DNA from: Alitta virens
Lineage: Eukaryota; Annelida; Polychaeta; Phyllodocida; Nereididae
Length of the DNA: 64,000 bases
Assembly: GCA_932294295.1 (NCBI GenBank)
Contig: OW028575.1
Location: forward strand, 14,202,058-14,266,057
Direction: 5' to 3'
The first letter of the stretch is position 1. The number at the start of each line of letters is the position of its first letter. Shown here piece after piece: positions 33,801-46,119 of this stretch. Under the pieces are notes generated by a model. The model was not told the origin of the DNA and did no database searches. It was given only the letters and a program-made list of their open reading frames with translations. The translations under genes and the position numbers were made by a program.

Positions 33801-36800
33801 CATTATTAATGAAATCATAATCATAACTCCCATTATGTTCAATTATGAATTTCAGTGATACTAATGAACAGAATGTTAATGATTTTCAGGAATGTCTTTT
33901 TTTTAATATGGCAACAAAACCAGGTTTATCTAAGACTATGATAAGTCATCACAGCAGGCAAAATTTAAAGATATAGCAGAATAATTTGAGCGTCTTTCTC
34001 TGACAACTTTCCCAGCACAAAGCTGCCTTTTTGCCTATCAGAACATTGAATCTATTTATATGCATTTATTTCTTAATCAATTAACTGCTATATTCAATAC
34101 CTTTTTTTATGATCAGGAGATGCTACATTCTCACAATGGAGTCATCTGGCTAGACAGTTCCATAAGGTGGAAAAAACCATGGCTCTACATATTTCAAAAT
34201 GTCGCATTTCGCAATGGAGGACTAGCTCTGTTGATAGAGACTCATCATTCAGTATTCGCAGCAGTACATGAAGATCTCTACAAATATTTTCCAAGTAACC
34301 CAGAGAAACTTAAAGAGGTAAAAACAGCCTTTAATCATACAGCTGATTTAGTTCTGCATACTATTAACTGAACCGACAGTTCACAGCGTTTCATTGTCCT
34401 ATGACAAATTCATGTGAGAATATGACTCGAGATGAAATTTGCCAAGAATGAAATTTGCCAACCACAATTGACAGTGGAAATATAACCTGTAAAAAAACAT
34501 GCTTTTTAATCCAAATCAGCTGTCCATATCTCCCTGTGACAATATTTTTTCTTTTACCCTTGGACATGCAGCTTGTTTAAGTGTGACATGCGTTTGTTGT
34601 GGGTGATGAGTTTTGATGACCTGTTGAATCTCGATTACCCTGACTAGCCCAAGAAGTATAGTTTCAAGGCTGAACCATATACGTTTCATCCTCATCATAC
34701 TAGATCCTGCTTCTTAAGCAGTGCAACAGCTAATAATCATTTATTAATTTGCATCTGATTCAGAATGTTTGATACGATTAATACTGTTGTTTTACTTCCT
34801 ATCACAGGTACCCATGTTTGGAGCTGGTGCCTTAGTACTTTACAAAACCAAAAAAATGTACACCAACATCATCCAGTGGTGGGTGGCCTGCAGTTTGGTC
34901 TCCGAATGCATTGCTCCGACAAACCAACACTCCTGCAGTTTTGAAGGTGGCCGATGGGACGAATTTGCAAAATGTCATAGATATGACCAGTCTGTCATTA
35001 ATGTGTTGGCAGCCAACCATTTTCAGTTTATGACAAAAAACTACACTCCCTTTGGAACTAAAGCGCTTAAAGTTCAGCATCAGATATCAAATGAATATCT
35101 TCCTAACAAATGTTACTGACAGTCATATCCAGACCCAGTGGCTAGTGACTCAAAACAAAACACTAATGTGATTTTAAATCTATGACATGTTTTCTTGTCG
35201 CCACAATAGCATAGCCCTCTTCTAGATATTAGCTTAGTATTGTAAATCTCATTATCTGTCACGTTTCATCATTGTTCATGTACAAAGGCAGAAGATTACA
35301 CAAATTGATATAACAAGAACTATTATATGTACAGTGCACTAAAATATTTTTCACTGCTGTTCTGCGATGAAGTTCAAAACTTTTTTGTAACTGCAAATGT
35401 CTGCCATTGTGTAAAATCAAATCCCAGAATTGTGTTCATTGTTTTCTACACACACCAACTTTTGATACAGAATGTTCAATAAAATTTTCACTTAAATATT
35501 CTGTGTAATTGTGAAATACGTTCTCTTCCAAGTTAAAGGTCACTAGGCTTACAGAGTTTGATAAGGTGAATTTAAGCAATAATTCATAAGAATATAATAA
35601 GCCATTCAACTTACCTGTGGTGTCCTACATATATAACACATTGTCGTGCCACAAGTGCAGGTCATTTTATTGCAGCCATCACTTTTGACAAGGCCCTTCT
35701 TGCATTTGGAACACACTCTAATCTTTGCTTTTGTCATCTTCTCCTCTCTGAAAATATACATAGCCAAATTATATTCATTGGTCAACATACGTGTATTGTT
35801 TAGACAAATTTTAATTTCTATTATAAAATGCAACATGTGTAATCTGATGCATCAATTTTAGTAGTTTTATGCATTTCTGGATAAAAAATTTTCGATGTTT
35901 TGTTGTTTAGCCATGCATAACATCCTGTTTAAATAATAATGTAACAGACTTACATTTTTTAGACAGATCTCCCCAGTTTTAATTGACAAAAAGTTTTTTT
36001 TTTTTTTTTTTAAATCTTATAAACCAGCCGAAAAAGTTTTTTGGCAAAAACAGAATTCCACATTCATTTTCAAGACAAATCAGAGAAGCTAAATCACAAT
36101 TAAGAGTGGACTACTGAATGACTTAGCAAATTTTCTCCAATTACTTACGTTTCTAGCCTCAACTTGGTTTCATCTCGCTTTTCAACCTCCTCACATCTTT
36201 TCCCCATGTGTTCTTTCCAGTCTTCTTTGCAACGTGTACAGCATTCCTATTGATTTGCAAAGAAAATGGAAATTATCCTTTTTAAATACAACATTTAAAC
36301 AATATACAGGCAAACAATAAATCTATAATTAACATACATGTACTATTCTACAGACAGTAATAATTTAATTAATACCTTTTTGCAATCAGGATTTTGGCAA
36401 ACGAAAACTCTGACTTGAGGTTCAATGATAGCAGCAAACTGGCAGGCAGGACACCTGAATGTACACAATTTGTAATCAGCACAAGACAGCAACAACAAAT
36501 TGCACTAGATTTTTATGGACAGAAGAAACACCAGCAAATAGCGATAACACATACTTGAAAAGATTTTCAATATCAGCCAGATTGAGAGCTTCGAACTGCT
36601 CCCTTTCCTCAAATTTCTCGATCATTTGCTGGGTTAATACACGTTCCATCATGGATCTGGGATATCCAGCATCACAGTCCTCTGACATGCATTGCAGTCG
36701 TGATTTTCCTTGTCCAAAAACTGCCTCTTGTATGTAACTGAAATACATCAGTAAAGAAATACATTATGATCATTAAATTCTTATAAACAAATGTTTGATC

Positions 36801-39800
36801 TGAATCTTGAATTATTTTTAGCACTGTCTTATCCACACTAAAAGAACAATCGAAACATTAAGTTTGGATGTTAATTATAAGAATCTTCTGTTGTGTCAAA
36901 ACACTGATCTGAAGTTAGTAATAGCCATATCCCGGATAAGAGAGAGTCAACATGCATTTTTGTTGGTTATATCCCGACACTGAAAACTAACTTATACTCC
37001 AATAGGCATATTTACTAATTAGTTTAATTGTCTATATTGTTTTACTGCCTTTATTATGCAAGACAATTTCAGTTTGCACTCAGGAGGGAGTTAAATAAAC
37101 TTTTCGTTGGTAATATCCCAACTCAGAACAATAGGAAAAAAGTCTAATAGGAGTATAATCCAAGTTATACAGCCGTGCATTGTAACATAAAGCTTTCAGT
37201 TTATGAGGCCACACAAAAAAACTCCACAGATGAGAGTCTTTTATTCGCCTCAAAAGTCACCAGTGTAAGAAAACGATGCCAAGGCCAGAGAGCAAAATCG
37301 AAGACATTCATTAAAGCTGACAATAGCCTAAACCACTGGATCACCCTACTGCTGAAGTTTGTTATCAAAATGTCTACTGGTCAAATAAAGTTAACTAATG
37401 TTACCTCTTCAAACATGTAGCACAGAAAAGGTGACCTTCAAAGCACTGCACCATATCCTCAAAAGGATAGTCGCCATAGCAACAGCCACATTCTATGGAC
37501 TGCCCTGTTTCTTCATAGTCCTTCATGTTGAGCTGCGTAGCCATTTCTAAGTCTGCTTTCTGGAAAACCACACATTTAGCATTTTGTTTAGTAAAGACCA
37601 CAGAAAATTCAGCAAAATTTCAAATTTTAGAAATCGGGAAAATGATCAAATAATAAACTTCACAGAATGAAACATCCTAACGATTACGCAAATCATGCGA
37701 ACAACAATGCTGCATTCAATGCAAAACAAATTACCAGATAAATCGCTTTTACACAAATAATGCTCAAAACTTTGTAGATATAAACACAACAACATGTTCA
37801 TTTACCGTCATACAAGACTGAAATTCGAAAAGCATGCATTCTTCAAAGTCTTTGCAGACGTCATAATCATCGAAAATATTTCAAATCACACAGATGACGT
37901 ACACACCACAAATTCCAATTATTATACAATATCTTGTCTTACCTCATGTTTTTTCAGTGCGTCATCATGAACAAATTGGATTTCCTTCCTTAGAGTTTCA
38001 TCAATTTCTTCTGTGAAAGCCACTCTCCTTTCATTTTTTATGAGAACAAAGTCTTCTGGAAATGTAATAAAAAAAAGTTGAAAAGAGTGACAAAACTATA
38101 CTTCAATGAAAAATTTCATGAGAATCATATGACAAGAATAAACCACCTACTTAAGAGTGAATTGACATTCAGCTGGGACGTCATCATCATAGACCAATTG
38201 ATTTTTAATGCAACATAGGGTAAATAACCCACATCACGGCACGGAAAAAAATTTTGGTGGCATATCTCTCCTACAAACACAAGAAGCAAAAATCTTCATA
38301 TTACTTCAATAATGCTGTTGCTTGGAGTGATGGTCAGACTTGGACAGAGTCCATCTTCGATGAAAAGAAAAACCAGTATTGTCCACTAGATAAATACAAT
38401 TTCAGAGACCATATGCTACATACTGTATTCAACACCAGCCTTCTCCAACAGCTCCAAAACATGTTTTCGAGTTTTTGCATAACTAAACCTGTTTGCGCCA
38501 AATAGGTTATGTAAGTTTGCAACTCTTATCTGGAAAACATTAGAAAATATAATCAGCACAACATTATATTACATTAATAATTTAACTGCAGTCAAAGTTA
38601 TTAATTAATCAATGCAGCCCTCACTAAAATACACTCACCTTAGCAAAGTCTTTTTCTAACACTTTCCTGGCATGGCGATGATAACAGGCTCCTAGATGCT
38701 CACTGCTAAATTGGTAAGAATAATAGTCCACCTGTGAGTAAAATTGTTCATTTTCAATAATCATACAATAATCATACCAAAACCTTATATGTTGTTACTT
38801 AACCGTACATATGTGACAACAGAAAGTAGCTTGCTAGGCAACACAATTACTTATGGGTGATCAGTGCAAACAAGAAAGAAAGAAGAGCCATAAACTATAG
38901 CCTGGCAGCAATCCTATAATTTTTTGTAGTATTTTGCAACAGGTTGCATATTGTCTGGACTGTATACACAGATCAGTGCCAACTATCATCAGTTCATATC
39001 ATTGAAAATTAGTAATTCGGTTTTTTTTCGGCTATGACTAAGTCATTCAGCAAAAGTTGAAATTGCCGATTCATTGCATGAAAATGATGATTGTGTACAA
39101 ATACCTGCCTGTCAAGATTAGTTATAGTGTGTGCACTCATTATTTTTCAGTATAAAATAGATTAAGGTAAAAAGGAAAGCTGTAAACCCGTGTGCACATA
39201 TACTCCCACGAAAATATATAAAGACTGCTGCATTGCCCTCATTCTGCGAACTTGGACGCAAATGAGGGCAATGCTTGCTTGGCTACATAAACTTGTGGCG
39301 GTCCAGGGGCAAGCTAGCTGTGATTAATAATGATTGTTAGGCCAAAAAAAAACCTTATTTCTGACAGAAACCACAAAATTACATTCTCTGAAAGAGGCGT
39401 ACATTACAACTGGTGCTACACCATTAGTATACATAACACAAATCAAAACAGCCACCTTTTCCTCTGGTGGCACAACAGGTGCAGGAGCAGGTTCAGCATT
39501 CGCCGCCAGTCTCTTTGGAAATCCATTCTCCAACAAATCATTACAGACCATGTTGGTGATCATTTCTGGGTTACCATGACCCACGAATCTTCTTCGTAAT
39601 GCCTCCAAATGATTCGGGTCAACATCAGGAAAAAGCTGTGTCTGAAATCAAAAAAAAAAATTAGAATTGGGTCCAAATTAGTATTAGTAAGAACAGTGTC
39701 AGGCAATGCAAATAAAATAAAAATTCACAAAATTAATAGGTATGCAAGTTACATATGCAGTGGTTGTCATTAGCCAAGAAATAGATTCACAAAATTATGT

Positions 39801-42800
39801 ATTCTTATGCTACAGAAGTGTACAGCACTCAATGTGATTCAATATCTGTTATATACCATACAGTAACCGATTCCATTCACACAAGTAAGCATATCTGATC
39901 TTTAACCTTTTTAAGTGCCACATTCTGATATGCCATAGCGGTTTATATTTGTATAAATTAATCAACCACCAATTTGTTTATTAATTTGAGTGACAGTTAC
40001 TACCACATCCAAGGGTTCTTCTTCGAGGTCCATTTTTTTACTCATCCAATATCAATTTCAACTAAGTAAAACTTCACTATCATTTCCCTGTTACATGTAA
40101 ACACTGCACAATCATCATGTCAATATGATTCCTTATGTTCTTCCATTACATAACAATGCAGAAAATAACCAATTAAAACTTCTTGCTGACAGAGAAAGCA
40201 TGACATACACTGCAGCCAAAGGTGTGAAATACAAACAACTGTAAATGCAACATGGCACTGAGAGCAGTTAAAACTGAATAAGGTACTCTGTCATTCACTT
40301 CATATCATAACTACACAGAAATTGGATAGAAAAAATAATACCACAGAAACTTGCTACAAATTCTTGGTAAGTAATTTGTTTTAATTGTTTAATACACCTA
40401 GTGAATGTGGATGACACAAAACTGATGAATGCCAACAGCTCAACAGTAACACGGGTCGCACAGGACTTTCAATATTTAGCAGAGCTGTGCAACTTTCTCA
40501 GGACCAAAAGATTCCAGGACTTGAAATTGACTTTCTCCTCTACTTTACTGAAACTGACCTGGTCATTTTCCGGCAGAAATTTGTGTATTTTATATGAATT
40601 ATGTAATTTTCCTGACATTTTCTCCAATTATCACTTGCCTAGTGAGACACACTCACATTTGCTTCGGGCAATCAGACAAGGACAAGTATTGATGTCAAGC
40701 CCTGGGGTCCATTTAATGCATCTGAAAATATCAATGACTTGAGAGTAGAGTTATTAGAAATGTCACAATACTTACAACCATGTCAATGTTGGATCCATCT
40801 GCAGCTTGGTTGTCATTTGTTGCAGCTGCTGGTCCAGCCTGGGCTGGAGGCGGATTGGGTCTGCCTAGTCCTTCAATTGGTACTGGTCTAGCAGGAGTGG
40901 CAGCAGGTTGCCCATCTTGTGTAGGTGGTAGTCCAGCTGTAGTGGCTGTTAATTGCCAAGCTTGTGTAGCTGGTGTCTGTGTGGCTGGAGTGGCACCATG
41001 TTGCCCAGCTAGTGTGGTTGGTGGTCTAACTGGTGTAGCAAGTGGCCCAGCTGGCCCAGCTGGGGTAGCTGGTGTCCATCCAAATTGAGTGGCACTAGGT
41101 TGCCCAGCTAGTGTGGTTGGTGGTCTAACTGGTGTAGCAAGTGGCCCAGCTTGTGTAGCTGGTGTCTGTCTAGCCAGAGTGGCACCAGGTTGCCCAGCTA
41201 GTGTGGTTGGTGGTCTAACTGGTGTAGCAAGTGGCCCAGCTTGTGTAGCTGGTGTGTGTCTAGCCAGAGTGGCACCAGGTTGTCCAGCTATTGTGGTTGG
41301 TGGTCTAACTGGTGTAGCAAGTGGCCCAGCTTGTGTAGCTGGTGTCTGTCTAGCTGGAGTGGCACCAGGTTGCCCAGCTAGTGTGGTTTGTGGTCTAACT
41401 GGTGTAGCAAGTGGCCCAGCTGGGGTAGCTGGTGTCCATCCAAATTGAGTGGCACTAGGTTGCCCAGCTAGTGTGGTTGGTGGTCTAACTGGTGTAGCAA
41501 GTGGCCTAGCTTGTGTAGCTGGTGTCTGTCTAGCCAGAGTGGCACCAGGTTGCCCAGCTATTGTGGTTGGTGGTCTAACTGGTGTAGCAAGTGGCCCAGC
41601 TTGTGTAGCTGGTGTCTGTCTAGCTGGAGTGGCACCATGTTGCCCAGCTAGTGTGGTTTGTGGTCTAACTGGTGTAGCAAATGACCCAGCTGGGGTAGCT
41701 GGTGTCCATCCAAATTGAGTGGCACCAGGTTGCCCAATTTGTTCATTGGCTATAGTTGTAGCTGCGGCTGGCCTAGTTGGAGTCGCAGTCCCTGACGAAG
41801 CTGGAGGTGTTGATGCACCATATCTACCTGCAGCAGCAGCAAAGGCAGTGGTATTTGCTGTATTAGTTCTGGCTGCAGTTGCTGTTGGTGTTCCATGGGG
41901 AGTCGCATTTGTGGAGTACCAAGGAGTTCCCAGAGCAGCAGGCCTAGGTGGTGTCGTAGTACTAAGTGTAGTAGACATTCCAGGTCTCGCAGCAGCAGCA
42001 GCAGGCATCAAGGATGCTCCAGGTCTAGTACCAGTGGTGGCTGCAGTAGGTGGTCTTGTAGGTGTTGAATTGTTAGGAGTTGAATGTGTTGGTGCAGTAG
42101 CTGATCTGGGTGGTGGCCTGGGCCCTCTTGCAGTGGCAGTAGCTGATGCACCAGGTGACGTTGATGTCATAGGCCCTCTTGCTGAGGCCGGAGTTGATCT
42201 AGCAAGCATTGTAGATATAGCGCCAATAGATGAAGTAGTCAAATCTTCCTGTGCCTTCTCTTTCTCACGTTGAGCTTTGCTTTTCTTCAAAAGGGCCTGT
42301 CCCCTCTCCTGTAGTCTTCGCGCTTGGATTTTCTTCTTCAAATAGGCTTGTGCCCTCTTGTTTTCTCTTTGTGCTCGGAATTCAGCTAAGTTTTTCATCA
42401 TCTTCTCATCCACTAAAGTCTTAGCAGGACTTCTCTTCTCTAGACCCTGTACTCCTGTCTCATTTCTCCCTTGGCATGTACAGCTCATTAATCCTGTGAC
42501 TGTCTCCCAAGTCTGCTTATTCCTCTTCCCACAAGTATTGCAAACGTTACTCAGTTCATTAGTCAACCTTGAATTTGCTACAGTTCTCTTAGGTGTAGAG
42601 CCAAAACCCTTCTTGATATTTTGGCCCACTTTAGATGATTGACAAGGGGAGAAAGAACTTCTACCTGCAGTAGTAACAGGTGTCTCATTCAGAACCATGT
42701 CAATGCTCCGCTTCCCCGTTTTTTTCATAGGTCTTGAGAACATGTTGTAAATGTCATTCGCCTCCTTAATTATGCTTTCAACATCTTCAATTGTTGTGTC

Positions 42801-45800
42801 TGATATGTCAATGGTACCAGGTTTCAGTGTGGACGAAGATGTAGTACCGGATGCTTCAGAATCAACTGACTTGCCAGGCGATAAAATGCTACCCGGTTTC
42901 TTGAGTAATGGTGAGCCCTTATGCATGTCTCTGTACAAATATCAAACATAAAACATTACCATGATTACTACTGGCAGAAAAATAATGTACAGATCTTTAA
43001 ATCAAGCCAATAATTATGATTACCACTGAAAAGTAACATAGTTGATACATACATCAATCCAAATGTAGGCTTGGATGCACTTGGCATGTTGGACTCCAGT
43101 TGCTTTTCATATTCCCTGAATCTTGGAGGGCTGATACTTTTTGAGTTTAAGGCAAAATTTGGCTCAAAGAATTTCATATTCATAGATTCCAAGCTGTCGG
43201 AGTTCTCTCCACCATTGGTATTTTCTGAAAAAAAAAAGTGAAATTTCAAAGCTGGATTGACGAATGCTTTTTTTTTTTACTACCAAAAAAGCTGTCCAAA
43301 TGAAAGAAAATGCTTCTAAATGACAAAATTCAACAAAACAATTGTCTAAATTGAACTAAATTAGTAAATATCGCAAGAATCTACTCGATCGGCTTTGTTT
43401 ACATTTTAGCTAATTATGCATAGTAACATACTGGAGAGTATCGCCGATTCTCAATTTCAAGGTCATTTTATTCAAATTGGAGGTCAGAACTGTTTTAATT
43501 CATGTCGTAAGCGAAATACCTACACCTTTTTGTATATAATAAATGTTTAATTTTGAAAACCTGACGAAAATTGAAGGTGGTATCAAATATCTCATGAAGC
43601 GAATGACTTCTGTCTGTGACCAGTATTCATTCCTCATAAGCCATACACACAAATTGGAATTTTTAGTGCCATGAAAAATTAAATGCCGTGGGAAGTCCAT
43701 TTATTTCAAAGAGAAATAGTGCATCTAGCAAGGCGGTGATGACATTCAATCAGTGTTTTAGCAGATCCAACGAAGGCTCCAGTAAATAAGTTGAGATTGG
43801 GCTCCAAACTAGCCAATCAGCAGAGTCCCAAACGTTATATGTAAATGAGTTGACCCCACCATGACATGATCTGACCACTACCCCTGGCCTATGGGGTCAG
43901 GCCTTAAACTCAAAAAGGGTAAAATTCCGTTATGATGGATACAACCACCGTCAACCACGAGGGTTTGTTTACTCTTGAAATGGTCTGTATACATGAATTA
44001 AAGCTATGAAAAGTGACTCTGAACAAGGTAAATTGTTTCCACACTCCATACAAATGGACATCATACGCTTTGAAAGGAGGACAGGCCCATGTAATTGTTT
44101 CTGTTAGTTTGACAGCTATGACCACGTGGGCCACATGAATAAATTATGATAATACCCCAACTTTGCTGGATTTGCCTGGGATACATTTCCTGGGTGTGTT
44201 TTAGAAGACAATGAATTAAATGCAACAGATGTTGGCTACTGTCATATTGAGTGACAATCCAGTTTCAATCTTTCAAAAAAAAAACCAAAACAGATCAATC
44301 TTAAGCAGACTCAGTCTTGAATTGTGCACTTAAACAATACAAAATATGCATAATATGCAGTGGTCGAAATTTCCCGGCACTCCGGCCCTCTTGATTAGAG
44401 CTTTACGTCCTGTATTTCCGCACCAGTTGGGCTAATTAGGACAGGCAGGGACCATGGCAATGAGATGAAGGATGAAACAGCCATCCAACTTAGGTTCAAC
44501 CGGGAATCGAACCCGGGACCCAGCGGTTGGAAGCCCAGAGCGCTACCTCTGACCTAGGCCCCCGCCCTGTGTATTAGGTAGTGAATAAAAATTCAAAGGA
44601 AAATACCTTACAAACTAGAATGCACATGGGATGTGCGGAGCTCTGCCCATAGATGCAGAACACTTAGATCCCGAATGGGATCGAACCCGCGACATTTCCC
44701 GCCACTTTCGCCGAGTAATTCTGTTGACGCCCACCAGGGGCGCTGCAATAGCTCCACCAGCGGGCTGCATTGTGGGCTACGTCCTTGATTCGCGCAGGGT
44801 CCCCCCAATGGGAACTGGAGTGTATGGGACCAAACTAAGTTGGAACAGAGATAAAGCCCTTATCTCTGGTTGGAATGATTGAATAACACAAATGTAGCAT
44901 AAGATTGAAGTGGTCAATAAGGCAGCGTGTGGAAAAACGGCAACCTTGCTGACTGGGGGCTTCCCCCGTTGCGGGGATTCCCTTGATGACGTCATACATA
45001 CGGACGTCTCGGGCAATGGCGAGAGCTGGGACAAAGTGGAGGGCAAAACGGGTGTAGAAAGTGGCTGTGCGTAGGATAATGGAGGCACGAAACACGCTGA
45101 AAAGCAATAGGAGCATGTAAAAGGGGAATATGTAGCGTTAAACCACGGGATGTAGCGGAAGACGCCATGTAAGTTGTGTTATGACAGATCGTACGGTTTT
45201 GCCCCAAGGTTACGTCATCTCGCGAGATCGATGTAATAACAAAACCTCTGCCCCTCCGGGGGCAGAGCTAATAACTGAAACAACTTGATTTTTTCCAAAG
45301 GACCTTCATCTGTTTATAGATAGATGGATGCATAGATGTTTATTTTGCACAGGTTGTTACATATTCTTAAGTGCATCATGTAACTTGTGCAGAAAGTTCT
45401 ATATAACTGTATAGTATATATATAGATTTTATTGACATGTAAAATATCATAAGTGATACATATGTCATTCAGTTAAAAGATAACATGAAAGAGACATTAA
45501 TGTAAATACAGAAAGCAATAATAGTACACACTTAAATAGACCTCCCGTATCCGTAGACAATTTATAAACTATTCTTTAAAAGAAAGAAAAAAAAAGGCAA
45601 TTTAAAACAGCAAGATTAAATATTAATTGGCTCCAGACCAGCTTCAAGTGGCTCCTGAAGCAAAATCATCCGGAGCCACATTTGGCTCCAGAAGGAAGTC
45701 ATAACATTTCGACCACTGAATTAATATGTGTGCATGCTCACAGGTAGATTATCATACACTTACTGTTATGACCAGGATTAATCTGGTTCAAATCAGGTAA

Positions 45801-45947
45801 ATCGACGAGGTCATCCAGGCAGATCTGAAGGAGTTCAGCATCATTGAAGGAGCCAACAAGGTAGCGATCCACAGCATTCTTTATTGTGGTCTCGCTATGT
45901 TGAGGGCAAATTAATAACAACTGGTCCACCACAGGGTGCGACTCCAT
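30808..45947 (-). CDS. RNF216: RNF216/TRIAD3-type RBR E3 ubiquitin ligase
   Basis: Fifteen coding exons were placed: 45947-45764, 43224-43053, 42930-40776, 39641-39456, 38731-38639, 38529-38424, 38055-37943, 37559-37405, 36737-36555, 36454-36376, 36246-36149, 35747-35615, 32136-32047, 31572-31509 and 30950-30808. They sum to 3954 nt (1317 residues) with all phases matching. RING1 is [20 protein letters not shown]. The IBR spans CPACQ, CQNPDC and [13 protein letters not shown]2 is [19 protein letters not shown], then [10 protein letters not shown], where the MTC Cys is the expected catalytic residue. After it comes [21 protein letters not shown], as in vertebrate RNF216. Before RING1, [17 protein letters not shown] resembles the conserved vertebrate segment. 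The third coding exon is lineage-specific (718 residues). The C-terminus is KKRK followed by a His/Gln/Asn run. The start is the first ATG in its exon; an upstream non-coding exon is likely. Confidence 0.92.
31025..31160. mobile_element. Poly-G-rich MITE candidate in an RNF216 intron
   Basis: The ends GGGCTGTTCCATTCAA and (reverse complement of the right end) GGGCTGTTTCATTTGAA form a near-perfect inverted repeat. The interior has three long G runs. No TSD is clear. Confidence 0.5.
32221..32390. repeat. Imperfect tandem repeat, about 98-bp unit
   Basis: TAAATATTTTGATTTATA and a following TTATTTTATTT(C/T)TAGTG block occur twice (from about 32223 and 32320). Non-coding. Confidence 0.6.
32815..35119 (+). 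CDS. DUF1647-like predicted single-pass membrane protein, nested in an RNF216 intron
   Basis: Exons are 32815-32940, 33309-33569, 33686-33790, 34117-34317 and 34808-35119 (stop), all phase 0 with AG/GT borders. A small exon may lie between the first two (about 33023-33150, [20 protein letters not shown]). The first exon has one membrane segment ([16 protein letters not shown]) after a basic stretch, so a type II topology with a lumenal or outside C-terminal domain is likely. The domain contains [30 protein letters not shown], a WLDSSIRW motif, and [14 protein letters not shown] near the end. This pattern fits the uncharacterised DUF1647 family as I remember it and looks glycosyltransferase-like (GT-A-like DxS/DxR site); that function is inference. 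The start exon lies upstream and was not found. AATAAA at 35478 ends it inside the same RNF216 intron (32137-35614). Confidence 0.75.
35478..35483 (+). terminator. Polyadenylation signal of the nested gene
   Basis: AATAAA lies 359 bp after the stop codon, within TTCAATAAAATTTTC. Confidence 0.6.
40776..42930 (-). other. RNF216: Giant Pro/Thr/Ala-rich exon of the RNF216-like gene
   Basis: One 2155-nt exon makes up more than half of the protein. In order it encodes a Ser/Thr-rich start, a small Cys cluster (CNTCGKRN, then MSCTCQG), a Lys/Arg/Gln-rich helix (about 60 residues, [20 protein letters not shown]), and a very long low-complexity Pro-Thr-Ala region holding the 90-bp repeat. Vertebrate RNF216 has long disordered N-terminal sequence but, to my knowledge, no such repeat. 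Splice phase is kept on both sides. Confidence 0.85.
40992..41730. repeat. 90-bp coding minisatellite, eight units
   Basis: The anchor GGCAC(C/T)A(G/T)GT recurs at 40992, 41091, 41181, 41271, 41361, 41451, 41541, 41631 and 41721. Spacing is exactly 90 bp except for the first unit, which has 9 extra bases. Variants with CATCCAAATTGAGT occur before 41091, 41451 and 41721 (360 and 270 bp apart), which shows higher-order duplication. Each unit encodes 30 residues (blocks such as [18 protein letters not shown]). Because 90 is divisible by 3, the opposite strand also stays open. Confidence 0.95.
44391..44575 (-). mobile_element. tRNA-derived SINE (family 1), full length, in RNF216 intron
   Basis: Head (B box GGTTCGATTCC, A box TAGGTCAGAGG with one change), body and a short tail are present. 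It has the same orientation as every other family-1 copy. Confidence 0.85.
44639..45269. other. GC-richer island with short terminal inverted repeat, in RNF216 intron 1
   Basis: AGCTCTGCCC at 44639-44648 and GGGCAGAGCT at 45260-45269 are exact complements around about 630 bp of clearly GC-richer DNA. Inside are GATGACGTCATA, a B-box-like GGTTCGATCCC (minus strand) and open but unconvincing frames. It may be a DNA element, a degraded retroelement or a regulatory island. No TSD was seen. Confidence 0.3.
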
Positions 45948-46119
45948 GGTGTCCAGTGCTAACGGATCTGCAAACAGAAAACAATATCTTGGTGAAATTA
46001 GAAACGGAAGCACACTCGGACTTTGCAATATCAGCATGCTCTAATGAAAATCAGAATTTACTCAGATTTCACAAGTTTACTTGGGGTTTTACTTTGAAAT
46101 CCCATTAAAACAATGGGGT

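Noticed and set aside
40401..40742. 113-residue plus-strand frame in an RNF216 intron
   Set aside because: No recognisable domain, no splice or polyA context, and length is within chance for this base composition.
40780..42273. Long plus-strand open frames rich in Val/Gly/Ala opposite the RNF216 giant exon
   Set aside because: They are the antisense shadow of the 90-bp repeat and low-complexity codons. The minus-strand frame joins in phase to conserved exons on both sides.
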